From positions 124,001 through 188,000 of the forward strand of contig JADNYV010000056.1 of assembly GCA_015501055.1 (NCBI GenBank): a DNA stretch of 64,000 nucleotides, read 5' to 3'. Positions 1 to 10,058 of the stretch are shown here, one piece after another. The stretch is from Mucidula mucida (lineage: Eukaryota > Basidiomycota > Agaricomycetes > Agaricales > Physalacriaceae). Position 1 is the stretch's first letter. Every line of letters starts with the position of its first letter. The position numbers and the translations under genes are program-made. The notes beneath the pieces were generated by a model, which saw nothing but the letters and a program-made list of their open reading frames with translations, was not told the DNA's origin and made no database searches.

Positions 1-2
1 GA

Positions 3-2630
3 AACATTTACATGATGATTATTGTCGACTCTGGGACGTCGTATAAGTACGGCGATTTTCTCAAAGACAAGAGCGACGATACTACCATCAAGGCCTTCGA
101 CGATTATAGGGTCTTGTTGGAGAAGCAGACTGGACAGCAGATCAAACGCGTCCGGACTGACAATGCGTTCAATTCGCATGCATGGTCAGAGTACTTCAAG
201 ACTCACGGCATCGTACACGAGACCACAGCACCTTACTCCTCTGCTCAGAACGGGCTGGCAGAGCGAGCGTTGCGGACTGTCCTCGAGGACGTTCGTACGG
301 GTCTTCACGACTCGAACCTGCCTCATAAATATTGGGCAGCGGCGGCGGCGGCGAGTATCCATGTTCGCAACCGTATGACAACACGGCGCCATCCTGGCAA
401 AATTCCGGCCGAGGAAATGTTGGGTGGTCGACAGAGCGTAGCACACTTCCGCGTCTGGGGGAGTAGGTGTAAGGCCAAGGCACCCGTTGTGAACGGGATT
501 AGGGTGGATGGGAAGAGCAAACTGGATGACCGCGGAATCTCGGCCACTCTGATTGGGTACGGAGTTGGTGCGGGTAATTACGTCCTTGTCGACGACCGCG
601 GAGTCCAGTTTGTCAGTCGTAACGTGGAGTATGACGAGGGATACCGCAGGGAGGGGGGAGATGAAGGAATATTTGGAGGTGGAGATGAGAACGAGCTTCA
701 AACACCGGTGCACACGGATGCATTTAACAGTGTCCCACCTAAAGTGGTCGCTCCAGGTGACGAAGTAAAGTTTAAGTCTTCTACTTCTTCTATTACCTCA
801 TCCTCTTCTTCTTCTGGTCCTTCGGCTAACGACACACCTTCCCAGCCGCCTTCTCAGCCTGAACCTAGACGCTCATCACGTACGCCTGTCCCGACTCGTG
901 CCGCCATCGAGAACGCCGCCTACGAGAGACGCGAAGACCTAGCCCGTGCCGCCGGTGAAGATTGGGCCACGGAGACACCCGCCGCTAACGCCGCCTGGAA
1001 CGCGTCCGCCGACTTGGACGACTTTGTCGCGTTGTTGGGACATACCGACGACGATACCTATGAACCGAAGACGTATAAAGAAGCAATGTCTTTGGATGCC
1101 GACCGTTGGATAGCCGCGATGGACGTCGAGATGGACCTTCATCAACGCAAGGGCACGTGGGAATTGGGGATACCACCGCCCGGTGCGAATGTCATGGCTG
1201 GTCGATGGGTGTACGCCGTCAAGAAAAATGGTGATGGTGTACGTATGCGCGACAAAGCTCGTTGGGTTGGTAAAGGTTTCACTCAGCAATTGGGGGTGGA
1301 TTACAATGAGACGTGGGCAGCGGTAGCGAGGATGGAGTCTATCCGGATGATGGCTGCTGTGGCCGTTGCTGAACGTCTTCATATCTGGCTGATTGATTTT
1401 GAAGCCGCTTTCCTTAACAGTGACACGACGGAGGAGATATGGATGGATCAGCCGAGTGGGTATGAGGTGGAAGGACGCGAGGGGGAGAAGTGCAGATTGA
1501 AGAAGACGATTTACGGAACGATGCAAGGTGGCCATGACTGGGCCGGAACGTTGAACGGGACGTACGATGAGTTGGGATATACCACGTCAAGAGCGGACCC
1601 GTGTGTACGCGTCCGCACGGGAGATAATGGCGAGTACACCCTCACTGCGACGTATACTGATGACGTTATGGGAGCGTCAGCGTCGCTGCCTGAAGCAGAG
1701 ACTAGGAAGGCAGAGATGGGGAGGATTTGGGATATTCGCGAAGTCACCGACCAGGAGCGACTCCTTGGAATGACGATTATCGAGAAGTACGAAGCTGGCA
1801 CCATCACCTTATCCCAACGCGCGTACTTCGAAAAGGTTTTCAAGGAATTCGGTCTCGAGAACCTTCCTCTCCGCTCCATTCCCCTCCCCGTTGGAACATC
1901 CCTCTCTAACGACATGTCGCCCACTACCAACGAAGAACGCCAGGTCATGAAGGATAAACCGTATCGCACCCTTCTTGGCAAGGTTATGTGGGGCCAACTC
2001 ACCACTCGTCCCGACCTCTCCTACGCAGTCAGCGTCTTATCTCGCTACCAGACGAATCCGGGCTTGGAACACTGGAGGGCGTTGCTCCATGTGTTGGGAT
2101 ACATTCGCCAAACCGTGAAGTTCGGGCTCATTTTCTCATCGGACCAACCATTGGTGCCAGTCGGATTCGTCGACGCTGACTATGCGGGATGCAAGGATAC
2201 GCGTCGTTCCACCTCCGGTCAAGTTTTCATGATGGCCGGGGCGCCTGTGTCTTGGAGTTCGAAGCGTCAACAGACGGTTGCTCTTTCCACTGTTGAATCC
2301 GAGTATGTCTCTACCTCGAAGGCCGGTCAGCAGATGCGATGGATGTATTCGTGGATGGAGGAGATCCTGTTGGCACAAGAGAAACCGGGCGACTTATGGG
2401 GTGACAATCGAGGCGCGCTCGACTTGACGAAGAACACCAAATCCCACACGAAGGTGAAGCACATCGATATCCGTCATCATTACATTCGGGAACTCGTCGC
2501 GGCGAAGGAAATCAAGCTCAACTTCGTCCGCGGTAACGAAAACCCAGCGGATATCTTCACCAAGCCTCTTCCTCGTGACGCCCATTATCGTTGCCTTGCC
2601 GCGTTGAATATTGGAGAGGTTGATGGGTAG
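3..2630 (+). CDS. copia Pol polyprotein (integrase-RT-RNase H), 5' truncated by window
   Basis: The frame is open to the window edge, so the methionine at 12 is probably internal. The integrase core shows the D-D-E series: Asp in IVDSGT, Asp in RTDNAF, Glu in NGLAERALR. A low-complexity Ser/Pro/Glu linker at residues 250-300 leads into the copia RT, with RWVYAVKKNGDG, VARMESIRMM, DFEAAFLNS and the catalytic YTDDVMGAS (YxDD box). RNase H follows with DADYAGCKDTRRSTSG, ALSTVESEY and KHIDIRHHYIRE, ending in the typical NPADIFTKPL. I see no internal stop over 872 residues, so this part could encode a working polyprotein, which would copy the element RNA and insert the cDNA. Confidence 0.95.
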   Translation, partial: NIYMMIIVDSGTSYKYGDFLKDKSDDTTIKAFDDYRVLLEKQTGQQIKRVRTDNAFNSHAWSEYFKTHGIVHETTAPYSSAQNGLAERALRTVLEDVRTGLHDSNLPHKYWAAAAAASIHVRNRMTTRRHPGKIPAEEMLGGRQSVAHFRVWGSRCKAKAPVVNGIRVDGKSKLDDRGISATLIGYGVGAGNYVLVDDRGVQFVSRNVEYDEGYRREGGDEGIFGGGDENELQTPVHTDAFNSVPPKVVAPGDEVKFKSSTSSITSSSSSSGPSANDTPSQPPSQPEPRRSSRTPVPTRAAIENAAYERREDLARAAGEDWATETPAANAAWNASADLDDFVALLGHTDDDTYEPKTYKEAMSLDADRWIAAMDVEMDLHQRKGTWELGIPPPGANVMAGRWVYAVKKNGDGVRMRDKARWVGKGFTQQLGVDYNETWAAVARMESIRMMAAVAVAERLHIWLIDFEAAFLNSDTTEEIWMDQPSGYEVEGREGEKCRLKKTIYGTMQGGHDWAGTLNGTYDELGYTTSRADPCVRVRTGDNGEYTLTATYTDDVMGASASLPEAETRKAEMGRIWDIREVTDQERLLGMTIIEKYEAGTITLSQRAYFEKVFKEFGLENLPLRSIPLPVGTSLSNDMSPTTNEERQVMKDKPYRTLLGKVMWGQLTTRPDLSYAVSVLSRYQTNPGLEHWRALLHVLGYIRQTVKFGLIFSSDQPLVPVGFVDADYAGCKDTRRSTSGQVFMMAGAPVSWSSKRQQTVALSTVESEYVSTSKAGQQMRWMYSWMEEILLAQEKPGDLWGDNRGALDLTKNTKSHTKVKHIDIRHHYIRELVAAKEIKLNFVRGNENPADIFTKPLPRDAHYRCLAALNIGEVDG

Positions 2631-2648
2631 TCGTCGGATCTGGGGGAG

Positions 2649-2935
2649 TGTTGGAAGTAGACCCGACGACGGGCGGTGAATTCCTTTTATGGACATGCCT
2701 CCTATACGTACATTTATATACCTCTCGATCGTTTCACGCCACCTCAGTCGTTTCTACCATTGTGTATCGACTGAGGTGAGCCTATTTACATTAACCTAAT
2801 CATTCCTCGTACTTATATATCTTACAGAAGCTTACCGACTCCATTTCCTTACATTAGGTATAGTACTCGACCTTAATACAGTCGTTTCTACCATTGTGTA
2901 TCGACTGAGAAGCTTACCGACTCCATTTCCTTACA
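2649..2935 (+). repeat. copia 3' LTR with processed tail duplication
   Basis: Starts TGTTGG directly after the purine tract TGGGGGAG. A TATA-like TTTATATA lies near 2713. The tail is present twice: 2745-2857 contains a 52-nt GT-AG segment, and 2879-2939 repeats the flanks of that segment without it. Either ACA at 2853 or ACA at 2935 could be the true LTR end; the 5' LTR outside the window would decide. Confidence 0.7.
2776..2827 (+). other. predicted intron inside copia LTR
   Basis: Begins GTGAGC after GAG, ends CTTACAG before AAG, and carries CCTAATC as a plausible branch site. The exact 31-nt upstream and 30-nt downstream flanks recur joined at 2879-2939, as expected of a spliced copy. Confidence 0.75.
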
Positions 2936-3531
2936 TTAGAGTCGCGTTGTGCGGTGACGCTCGCCTTCCAGAAATATGGTGCTCAGACATGTACGCTGTT
3001 CATAAATATGAAGTTCGTATCTTTGGAGCCAGTGCGCGTTCTAATGTTTTGTTTGAGTAGTTCCTCTTGTCTTCCCCGCAATAGATGTAAAAAGAAGGTA
3101 AAGATGACAACAAAACCTGCGACGGAGCAAGAACTTGACGTAGACCTCCTGGACTACCCAATATCAATCTGTTCCAATTGTTTTGTTTGCCGCTGATGGA
3201 GCGTGAGCCTTTTAAGGACAAGGCTGCTGAACTGACGTTTCCTGCAACACTAACCGCGAATCCCCATGGATAGCTCGGCGTGCATTTGGCATTAATGAAT
3301 GGCGCTTTGTCCTGCTTGGCGTATTGCTTCGTGGTGGGTCACATAGGCTCAAGCTTCAATACACTTTCCCCCCAGATAATTCACCTTCCAACATGAGAAC
3401 AACAAGCTGCGATGTCTGTGGGGACCCTTTTTCATCACCGATCATTCTATTCATGGGCAACCTTCATCCAAAGCGGTTCACAAGAGCTCATGGCTGCACC
3501 TTGTATCAGCTTTGGACAAGGAGTATACCTC
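2936..3531. other. intergenic, no gene seen
   Basis: Short open frames on both strands show no recognisable domain and no coding-like composition. The right end should hold the promoter of the next gene. Confidence 0.5.
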
Positions 3532-3539
3532 TATATAAG
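3532..3539 (+). promoter_or_regulatory. TATA-like box
   Basis: TATATAAG lies 54-61 bp upstream of the ATG at 3593, a normal distance for a fungal core promoter. Confidence 0.45.
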
Positions 3540-3592
3540 CTGGGAGATGTGTAAAGTAATGCGCAAACATAAACACTTCTATAATTTCCGAC

Positions 3593-5016
3593 ATGCCATA
3601 TGCCCCTCAACTTCCTCAGTCTGCTCACCCCGACTGGAGTATTGCTCAAGGCAAGAGTCAATATTATCCATTATTCCTTTGGCAGCACCAGGATTACTAC
3701 GAAGCTTTTCGCCGAGATATTTCGTGGCTAGAACCTTTCTGCAGGAACATTGTCGAAGATCTCATCACGAGAGGCTATACTTGTCGCCTGGATGACAATG
3801 ATTTTGCTTCTTCTTCTTCTTCAAGTTCTGTGGCGCAGACACATTCGTCTTCTCGCAGTCCTCATCCCTCCACCTCGTCCCCCTCTTCGTACGAAAACTT
3901 CCAGGTGTCCGGACCACCAGATTTATTTATGAGCGGTCCTCCGACTCTTGATTGGCTGCCTACATCCCATCCATCTACTCCTACTCACCAGCCCAATAAA
4001 ACATCATCGGTATCACAGTATGGCCAGTCTCTGCATAATACCGCATCTTCTGCAAGTCCAAGGACAGATATCTCTGACATCACATCATTCCTCTCCGACA
4101 GCTCGCCGCACGCGTCTAGCACGTATAATGACTCTTACTCTCAGCCCACCCGTGGGCGCTCAGTCTACCCCGTAAATCTTCAATCAACTCGACGTGGATC
4201 TGAAATCAATGGCATTGCGAGGCCTCGAGGGCCACCACCTCGCTGCCACCTCAAGCATCCAGCTCTTCACATCAGAATGACTTCTCCCCTGCTCTGCACC
4301 TTCCTCATGATTTAAATCGAGACCGCCGTCCATCAGCTCAGTTGTTTGCGGCATACTATGGTACTACTCAAGTGCCCGATAGCCAGCCTCATCATTTCTC
4401 ACCGCAACCTCTCTATGGTGCAGCGCCTCAACCGCAGGATCACGAGAGCGATCGTGATTTTACTGGCTTCTCAACGCTTGGATGGATCTCGCCTAGTACA
4501 CCATCACAACCTGAATCGTTCGCACCGCTCGCACCCTCCCCCATGGTCAGGACAGTCTCTCAAGTTTCAACGTCGCCGCAACATTGGATTCTTAACCTTC
4601 TATACTACAAGGATAAGAAGAATGAGTCCTCCGCATTCATCGCCGAATATTTTACGACATGGTATATGTAGCTATTACCCCGAAGCCATCGACTGATGCC
4701 CATCTAACAGGGTAAGCTTCTTGATTCGCGCTCTTGGAAACCGTATAGATCACTCATTCTTTGTAGACAGCCTTCTAAGCATATCATGCAGTGGTTCTTT
4801 GACCGCCGGCAGCGCCGACGTGCGAAACAATGTGACACTGTTTGCATTAGCAACTATGGTATCCTAGCTAGGAAGGGTGCGACACAATATCTAGCCTTAG
4901 GAACATTCGTGCAGTGCATTCAACAACATCTTGCTGATTTGATGGACAGTATATACTCGGATGTGATGACGTGCTGCTGTATCCTATTGTATTTCTCGTA
5001 TGAAACAATAATTTAA
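3593..5016 (+). CDS. Ser/Pro-rich hypothetical protein with homeodomain-like C-terminal motif
   Basis: The start ATG at 3593 has a good context (CGACATGCC) and sits below a TATA box. The first ~70 residues are conventional (QDYYEAFRRDISWLEPFCRNI); a long Ser/Pro/Thr-rich stretch follows. The frame continues after a likely 50-nt intron at 4172-4221 (GTAAAT...GCGAG, phase 0), giving ATTSLPPQ and on to DKKNESSAFIAEYF. After that the model is uncertain: introns around 4662-4768 do not give one clean frame, yet the last segment (from 4711) holds QWFFDRRQRRRAKQ. This resembles recognition helix 3 of a homeodomain (WFxNRR), with Asp where the nearly invariant Asn51 is expected. It may be a divergent or decaying DNA-binding protein. 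I do not recognise the family. Confidence 0.4.
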
Positions 5017-5242
5017 CAGTACCTCCATTAATTTGCTTACCTCTGACCTTCTGTCAAAGTTATTGTCTTTGCGTGATTGTTTTCGTACACCAGAGAACAT
5101 GGGAAATACTTATTGGTTTGATCGGCGTACTCGGATCCACTGCTTCTTTTAAAACGTACCACACAGCAATAATGCCATATCGTCTTGACTCTCTATACGC
5201 CACACATTACACCCTCATACCGGTCTTCTTGGACAGAAACGC

Positions 5243-8008
5243 ATGATGGCCACGGCGGCGTCTAAATCCTCCGCCGAATCAACTCTACCAACTAACTTAC
5301 CTCCTGATGCACCCATACAATCGGACCATGAAGCAAACCGGAAGCCAACAAACACAGGCTCTGCGCCCTCCTATGTACCAGGCTACGGTACGAGTTGTTC
5401 CTATGATTGGTATCAGCATTCATCCCGTTAACAGTAATGAACAACCGGTATGACTACGAACAAAAGTATCCTCCCGACAAACAATACGAAGAGATGTCGC
5501 CGACTTCTAGGCTCTGGAAGACCTACGAAGACGAAGCCGGCAAGTACAACCTTGAACGCGTCGCCGATTGGCGGGATGGCCTGGATATCCTTCTCGTTTT
5601 TGTGAGTGCTGCTGTTGATTTGCCGCCGGCAAATCTGACCCTTTAGGACAGGCCGCCCTCTTCTCCGCCGTTGTGACCACTTTTGTCTTGCAAACATGTT
5701 AGAATCTCCAAGTGGATTATGCAGAAGTCACGGATTCAGCATGCTATCCTTGACGCACTCCAGAACCACGCTGTACAGGCAATACCTCCCGTAGCTGTGT
5801 CGCCCTTCGCATTCCGGTCCAAGCTGTTGGATCTTTGGGTCAACGCCCTCTGGTTCACAAGTCTGGGTCTCAGTCTGACCACTACGTTAATTGTGGTTCT
5901 CGCAAAACAATGGATTCACCAATACCTCGCCATACCTTCTGGCACTCCTCTCGATCAATCGCGCATCCGGCACTACCGGTTCAGTGCCTTACAACGGTGG
6001 CACGTCTCGTTGATCATTGGATGCCTCCCTATTCTGATGCATCTGTTGTTGGGATTGTTCTTTGCCGGACTTATGATTTATCTCTGCTCCCTCAGTATCG
6101 CAATCGCCGTAGATATGGGATGCATTGCATGTGCTGCATACGGAATGTATTTTTTATGTAATTTGCTGCCCCTCTTCTATCCCGATTGTCCGTATAAGAC
6201 GCCACTCTTGTCGTACGGATATCAACTTCTGAACTCCCTGCGTCGGCACAGACACAATCTAGTTAGTCGCTTCAGAGCGAATCCTCCATCGCTCGACTCT
6301 ATTCCAGAGTCGCTAAAGGAATATGAGCACGACGCAGTTACGAAATCCGCACCAGCTGTAGATTCTTCCGCCATTGTCTGGTTGTACAACACAACCTCGA
6401 ACACTTCAGTGCAGAGCATTGTTCTCCAGGCATTGAGCAGTCTTCCGTTGGAGATGATACCAGTAGTTGGCGACGCCACTTTGGGGATCAAATACATCTT
6501 GACAGCCATCAATTCTTATCACAGTGTGGAGTTACCTGTCGATATCAACAAGCGCCTGCAGCGTGCAGCCACACGCTTCTGCGGTTACGAGACTGTTAGT
6601 ATTAAAACAGAGCATTCATGATTCTGCCCATAGGCTGGTGGACGCTGCTACCAAACAAGTACAAATTACCATTGCGGACCCCTCGGATGCCCACCACCAC
6701 TGTTACCAACAACACGTATAGTTTCCATCGAATTGATCCACTGTCTTCTATCAAAGCTATCGAACATAACTTGCTCGATAGTTTGCAAGACTCGCCATCG
6801 TGGCCCAGATGTGATGTTCTACTCTGGGGGAAACTATTCGAGAATGCATTACGTCTGGGTGTTGGCTGGCTGGGCATCAGTCATGATGTGCCATCCCGGT
6901 TATGGTGCACTCTTCTGCGAAATATTGTATTCCCCCATTTGTGCTCGCGGTCAGATTGCTATGTGAACGAGAGTTCCCCCAGCTGCGAGTTGTACACATT
7001 TTGGATGCCTCCCACCACTGACTGGCCGAATCTTGTTGTGAACGCGTACGACATTGAAAGTAATGGAACATCAACTAGCCTGGGAAAAGCTTTGTCGCAC
7101 AATATGCGTCCATCCTTTGTGAAGTGGTTGTTACATGTCGGGTTCCCCCACTTCAAACGTTCATCTGAGGAACACACGAAAAATCTTCTTGAAGACATTT
7201 TTCTCCTTCTCGTCATGTTACAAACTTCTGCGATACAGCACAGCTCCTCGCTTCATGCAGCGTGGTTCGGTGAACGTCACGAGTCCTTGTTCCGCTTGAT
7301 TCTGGACGTCGTTAGAGACTACTCCGTTAACAGCATACTCGACGGCACCCACCAGGACGCCAATATTGACATTGCTACTGTTATTGCCTTGCAGAAGGTT
7401 GTCAGGTCAGAAGCCTTTGTACGAAACGATATCATCTTACCGGAAGATAAAGACACGATTCTGGAGATTCTATTCCAAGGCGTAACTCGCCGTATCGATC
7501 TCTATGGAAGTCAGAGCCATGACTTTTCGTGGCTTAGTCCAGATGTTGGTCAATGCATCTTGCAGGTGCTATTTGTTTCCGCGTCAGCTATGGATATCTC
7601 AGAGATACTTGTCGACATGTGCCATTACCTTCTGTCATCTCTCCCGTATGCTCCTTGGAATGTAGCGACGCTCAAGACGATATATTCTACTCTGATAGAG
7701 CGACGGTGGCTGGAAGGCATCACGACAACTTTGACCTTGGCTTCGTCTAATCCACAGTCTAGCATTACAGACGACGATGGAAGTCGCGATCCTCTACACA
7801 TATGGACCAGACGATTCACTTCCTTCCAAGCATCCTTGTATATCGACGGCCTGATTGTCCTCGAAGGCGAGGCACCTAACCTATTCAAATTGGCGATCTC
7901 AAACCTCTGCGAGGCTACTAATTTGTTGACAATGTGTAAAATGCTTCTGATGGGTGATCTCGACGCTCAAGCTAGATTATGGAAACTGGCCGCGCTTGTC
8001 AATCTGCC
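5243..8008 (+). pseudogene. DUF6535 membrane protein pseudogene, 5' part
   Basis: Exon 1 (MMATAASKSS...) is joined through introns at 5388-5434 and 5602-5651 to the DUF6535 signature: WRDGLDILLVF, then ALFSAVVTTFVLQT, then NLQVDYAEV, and after a frame change LWVNALWFTSLGLSL, AKQWIHQYL, SGTP and FSALQRWHVSLIIG, with several membrane helices to about 6160. Lesions: TAG at about 5700 where the family has a Gln-like codon; frame changes near 5730 (3 to 1), about 6600-6625 (1 to 2) and about 6710 (2 to 3). The C-terminal alpha-helical region (IEHNLLDSL to LVNLP) is then open to 8008, where a Ty3 element interrupts it. DUF6535 proteins are abundant agaricomycete membrane proteins of unknown function. 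Introns might explain one frame change, but not all of them plus the nonsense codon. Confidence 0.75.
8004..8008 (+). repeat. target-site duplication, left copy (CTGCC)
   Basis: CTGCC directly precedes the 5' LTR and is repeated at 13051-13055 directly after the 3' LTR. Five bp is the standard Ty3/gypsy duplication. Confidence 0.95.
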
Positions 8009-8380
8009 TGTTATGAATCGCCATATTTTCACATCTTATCATATCTTATCGGGAGCCTTGTCTTATCAACCAACGGACCGTTTCATCATCTGTTTCGTCA
8101 CCGATCATACCCCTTTTCATTACCGAAGCCGTACTCATGTCGGACACACGCCCAACACATGGATGACATCATACATGCCGATACCTCATGGACTCCCTAT
8201 TGTATACACACCGCCGACACTCGTAGTACACATGGTCGTTTCAGTATTATTACTTACATGCAGTCACCACTCGTATTTAATGGTTTCACGGACTAGTAGC
8301 ATACAACACTGGGTCAAGGGCGTGGAGCATCCCTAGTGGAAACGCGTATGGACAAGGAGCTTCAAACACAGACTTAATAG

Positions 8381-8388
8381 TATATAAG
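8381..8388 (+). promoter_or_regulatory. LTR TATA box
   Basis: TATATAAG lies about 30 bp upstream of 8413, the first base of the segment complementary to the primer-binding site. This is the spacing expected if transcription starts there. Confidence 0.7.
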
Positions 8389-8412
8389 CAGTAGTGTAGT
8401 ATCATTGTACTT

Positions 8413-8424
8413 TAGTTCCGATCT
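8413..8424 (+). other. predicted self-primer (RNA 5' end)
   Basis: TAGTTCCGATCT is the exact reverse complement of 8532-8543 just past the LTR. In Tf1/sushi elements the first ~11 nt of the transcript fold back onto the PBS and prime reverse transcription instead of a tRNA. The TATA spacing fits that model. Confidence 0.7.
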
Positions 8425-8531
8425 CGTTTATACACCTGGCCTAGCCTAGTCTTACGAACGCAAACGTTTTCTCTTTCAGTTCTTGCTGTGGTACCTGGTT
8501 GAGTCTCGTGGCTTAGTCAGTCGCTAACAGA

Positions 8532-8543
8532 AGATCGGAACTA
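8532..8543 (+). other. primer-binding site (self-priming)
   Basis: AGATCGGAACTA starts two bases after the LTR end and pairs over 12 nt with the predicted transcript 5' end at 8413-8424. Confidence 0.7.
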
Positions 8544-9128
8544 CTTTCTACCACCTACCACACATCCCTGATCGTCGATCAGCACTTCGCTGTTTGATCA
8601 TCGCACATTCCCCTATTCCCTTTCCCTGTTTACAGATCGACGGATTCCTAATTCCAGCGCACGTCCGCATACGTGTGTATTGGTCCCAGTAGCGCCGGCT
8701 AACAGTTAGAGATAACTGCCTCGGGTGCTGGAAGTAGCCGCTCTCACGAGAACGAACTTTTGGCAGTTGCACTTCAGTGGGCGCTGTTTACGGGTCAACC
8801 CCCGTTCCCAGGAAAACTTCGGCTTACCTCACACCAGAGGGACGTCGGCTGGGCAATTGCGAACTTGTGACGAGCTCTTGGGCTCCGTAGATACGTAGTC
8901 AGTAGTCGGTAAAATAGCGTAGACAGTTACGATACCTACCTACTTTACTTACCTTACGATACACATCATCATTCCCCACCCTACCAAGTCCTGGATTCTA
9001 TTTCAGATCTAGGCGATCCCTCCCTATTCATCCAAACCTCTATTCCCTCACCCGTTTCATCCAAATCCGCATCACCCATATCCCCACTTTCACCCTTTCA
9101 CTCTCCAATTCCATCACCCCGATCCATC
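8544..9128 (+). other. Ty3/gypsy leader, no gene seen
   Basis: An untranslated leader of about 580 nt lies between the PBS and the gag ATG. The last 150 nt are rich in C and T. Confidence 0.6.
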
Positions 9129-10058
9129 ATGTCCAACGAGGCACCAGAAGCCGCTCATCACACACCCGCTCATCACGCCAATAACGAAACCAAAGGCCGA
9201 TCCCTGGTCAACAAGCCTTATGACTATGACGGGGACAAGTCCAAGTACAAGAGCTGGTGGCGATCGATGTTTACATACATCCGTGACAAGAAGAACAACC
9301 TCACATCGGACTCCGAAAGGATCGATGTTGTTCTCTCCTACATCCGAGGAGATCATGTTGATGCATGGGTCCAGAACTACTCGGACCAGAACTTCGATGA
9401 GGAAGAAGAGGAATGGACAGTCTCTTGGACTGAGTTCAAAGAGAACTTGAAGGAGCGATTTGTGGACTCCAACCTCGCGCAAGATGCGCAAGATCAGATC
9501 GAACGGTTGCGCCAGGGGCAAGACACCGCTCAAGATTTCTTTCAGAAGTTCGAGGTCCTGCTTACTCAGGCGGAATACTCGAAGGATGATGCATTTGTCG
9601 TGCGACTTCTCGAGACCAATGTCAACGAGAAGATCATCGACCAGATCTATGGCAGCCGAGATGGGTTGCCAAAGAAGTACAAGGATTGGAAGGCACAGAT
9701 CATTCAGATCGATCAGCTATGGAGAAGGCGGGCGGCGAGCAAGAGGTCCGGCATGCAGGTCCGGCCCCAAGCTCCGCAGGCGGCTACATCGAGAGCCAAT
9801 CCTACGAACCCACCCCCGACGCCGATCACACGACGAGATGCCACCGGTGTTACCTATGGAGGAGCCGGCAGGCCGATGGACATCGACAATGCACGTCGAA
9901 GGGGACTCTGCTTCAGCTGTGGCGAACATGGCCATGTTAGCAGGTTCTGTCCGAAGAAGGGTCGACCCCAGACGATTCGGGGTTTATGGACCGAAATGAA
10001 CGATGAGGAAAAGAAGAAGTTGGCCGAAGAGTTGGGTTTTGCGAAGCTCCCGCAGTAG
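9129..10058 (+). CDS. Ty3/gypsy Gag with CCHC zinc knuckle
   Basis: The 309-residue capsid/nucleocapsid protein is intact. The middle is a Ty3-type Gag core: KSKYKSWWRSMFTYI, DAWVQNYS and LKERFVDSNLAQDAQDQIERLRQG. Near residue 255-285 a basic segment leads to the zinc knuckle CFSCGEHGHVSRFC (C-x2-C-x4-H-x4-C), which binds RNA. The ATG at 9129 is the first in a long leader. A GGGTTTT heptamer sits in frame 19 nt before the stop, so some ribosomes may shift to the -1 frame. Gag could still form particles, possibly for other copies. Confidence 0.93.
   Translation: MSNEAPEAAHHTPAHHANNETKGRSLVNKPYDYDGDKSKYKSWWRSMFTYIRDKKNNLTSDSERIDVVLSYIRGDHVDAWVQNYSDQNFDEEEEEWTVSWTEFKENLKERFVDSNLAQDAQDQIERLRQGQDTAQDFFQKFEVLLTQAEYSKDDAFVVRLLETNVNEKIIDQIYGSRDGLPKKYKDWKAQIIQIDQLWRRRAASKRSGMQVRPQAPQAATSRANPTNPPPTPITRRDATGVTYGGAGRPMDIDNARRRGLCFSCGEHGHVSRFCPKKGRPQTIRGLWTEMNDEEKKKLAEELGFAKLPQ
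10034..10040 (+). promoter_or_regulatory. candidate -1 frameshift slippery site
   Basis: G GGT TTT matches X XXY YYZ in the gag reading frame. The -1 frame is open from here to TGA at 10307. No pseudoknot was modelled. Confidence 0.5.

Larger units (their letters stand above)
1..2935 (+). mobile_element. Ty1/copia LTR retrotransposon, 3' portion
   Basis: The window opens inside the pol ORF of a copia element. Integrase, reverse transcriptase and RNase H appear in copia order. The ORF stop is followed by a purine-rich tract ending at 2648 and an LTR beginning TGTTGG at 2649. The 5' LTR, gag, protease and the integrase N-terminus lie outside the window, so LTR identity and target duplication cannot be tested. 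The right boundary is uncertain: ACA ends are possible at about 2853 and 2935. Confidence 0.9.
8009..8529 (+). repeat. Ty3/gypsy 5' LTR
   Basis: Begins TGTTATGAATCGCC and ends GTCGCTAACA (TG...CA ends). Contains a TATA box at 8381 and the presumed transcript start near 8413. It reads as a continuation of the DUF6535 frame until 8336, which is accidental. Confidence 0.95.

Noticed and set aside
186..713. 175-codon minus-strand open frame inside copia pol
   Set aside because: Shadow of the pol reading frame; no domain and wrong strand.
2954..3221. Short frames on both strands after the copia LTR
   Set aside because: No domain, no splice-consistent extension; composition not coding-like.
8009..8336. 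Apparent C-terminal extension of the DUF6535 protein (MNRHIFTSYHILSG...)
   Set aside because: It is LTR sequence; the same 107 codons recur at 12534-12857 in the 3' LTR.
8548..8772. Minus-strand 74-codon frame in the Ty3 leader
   Set aside because: Lies in untranslated leader; no domain.
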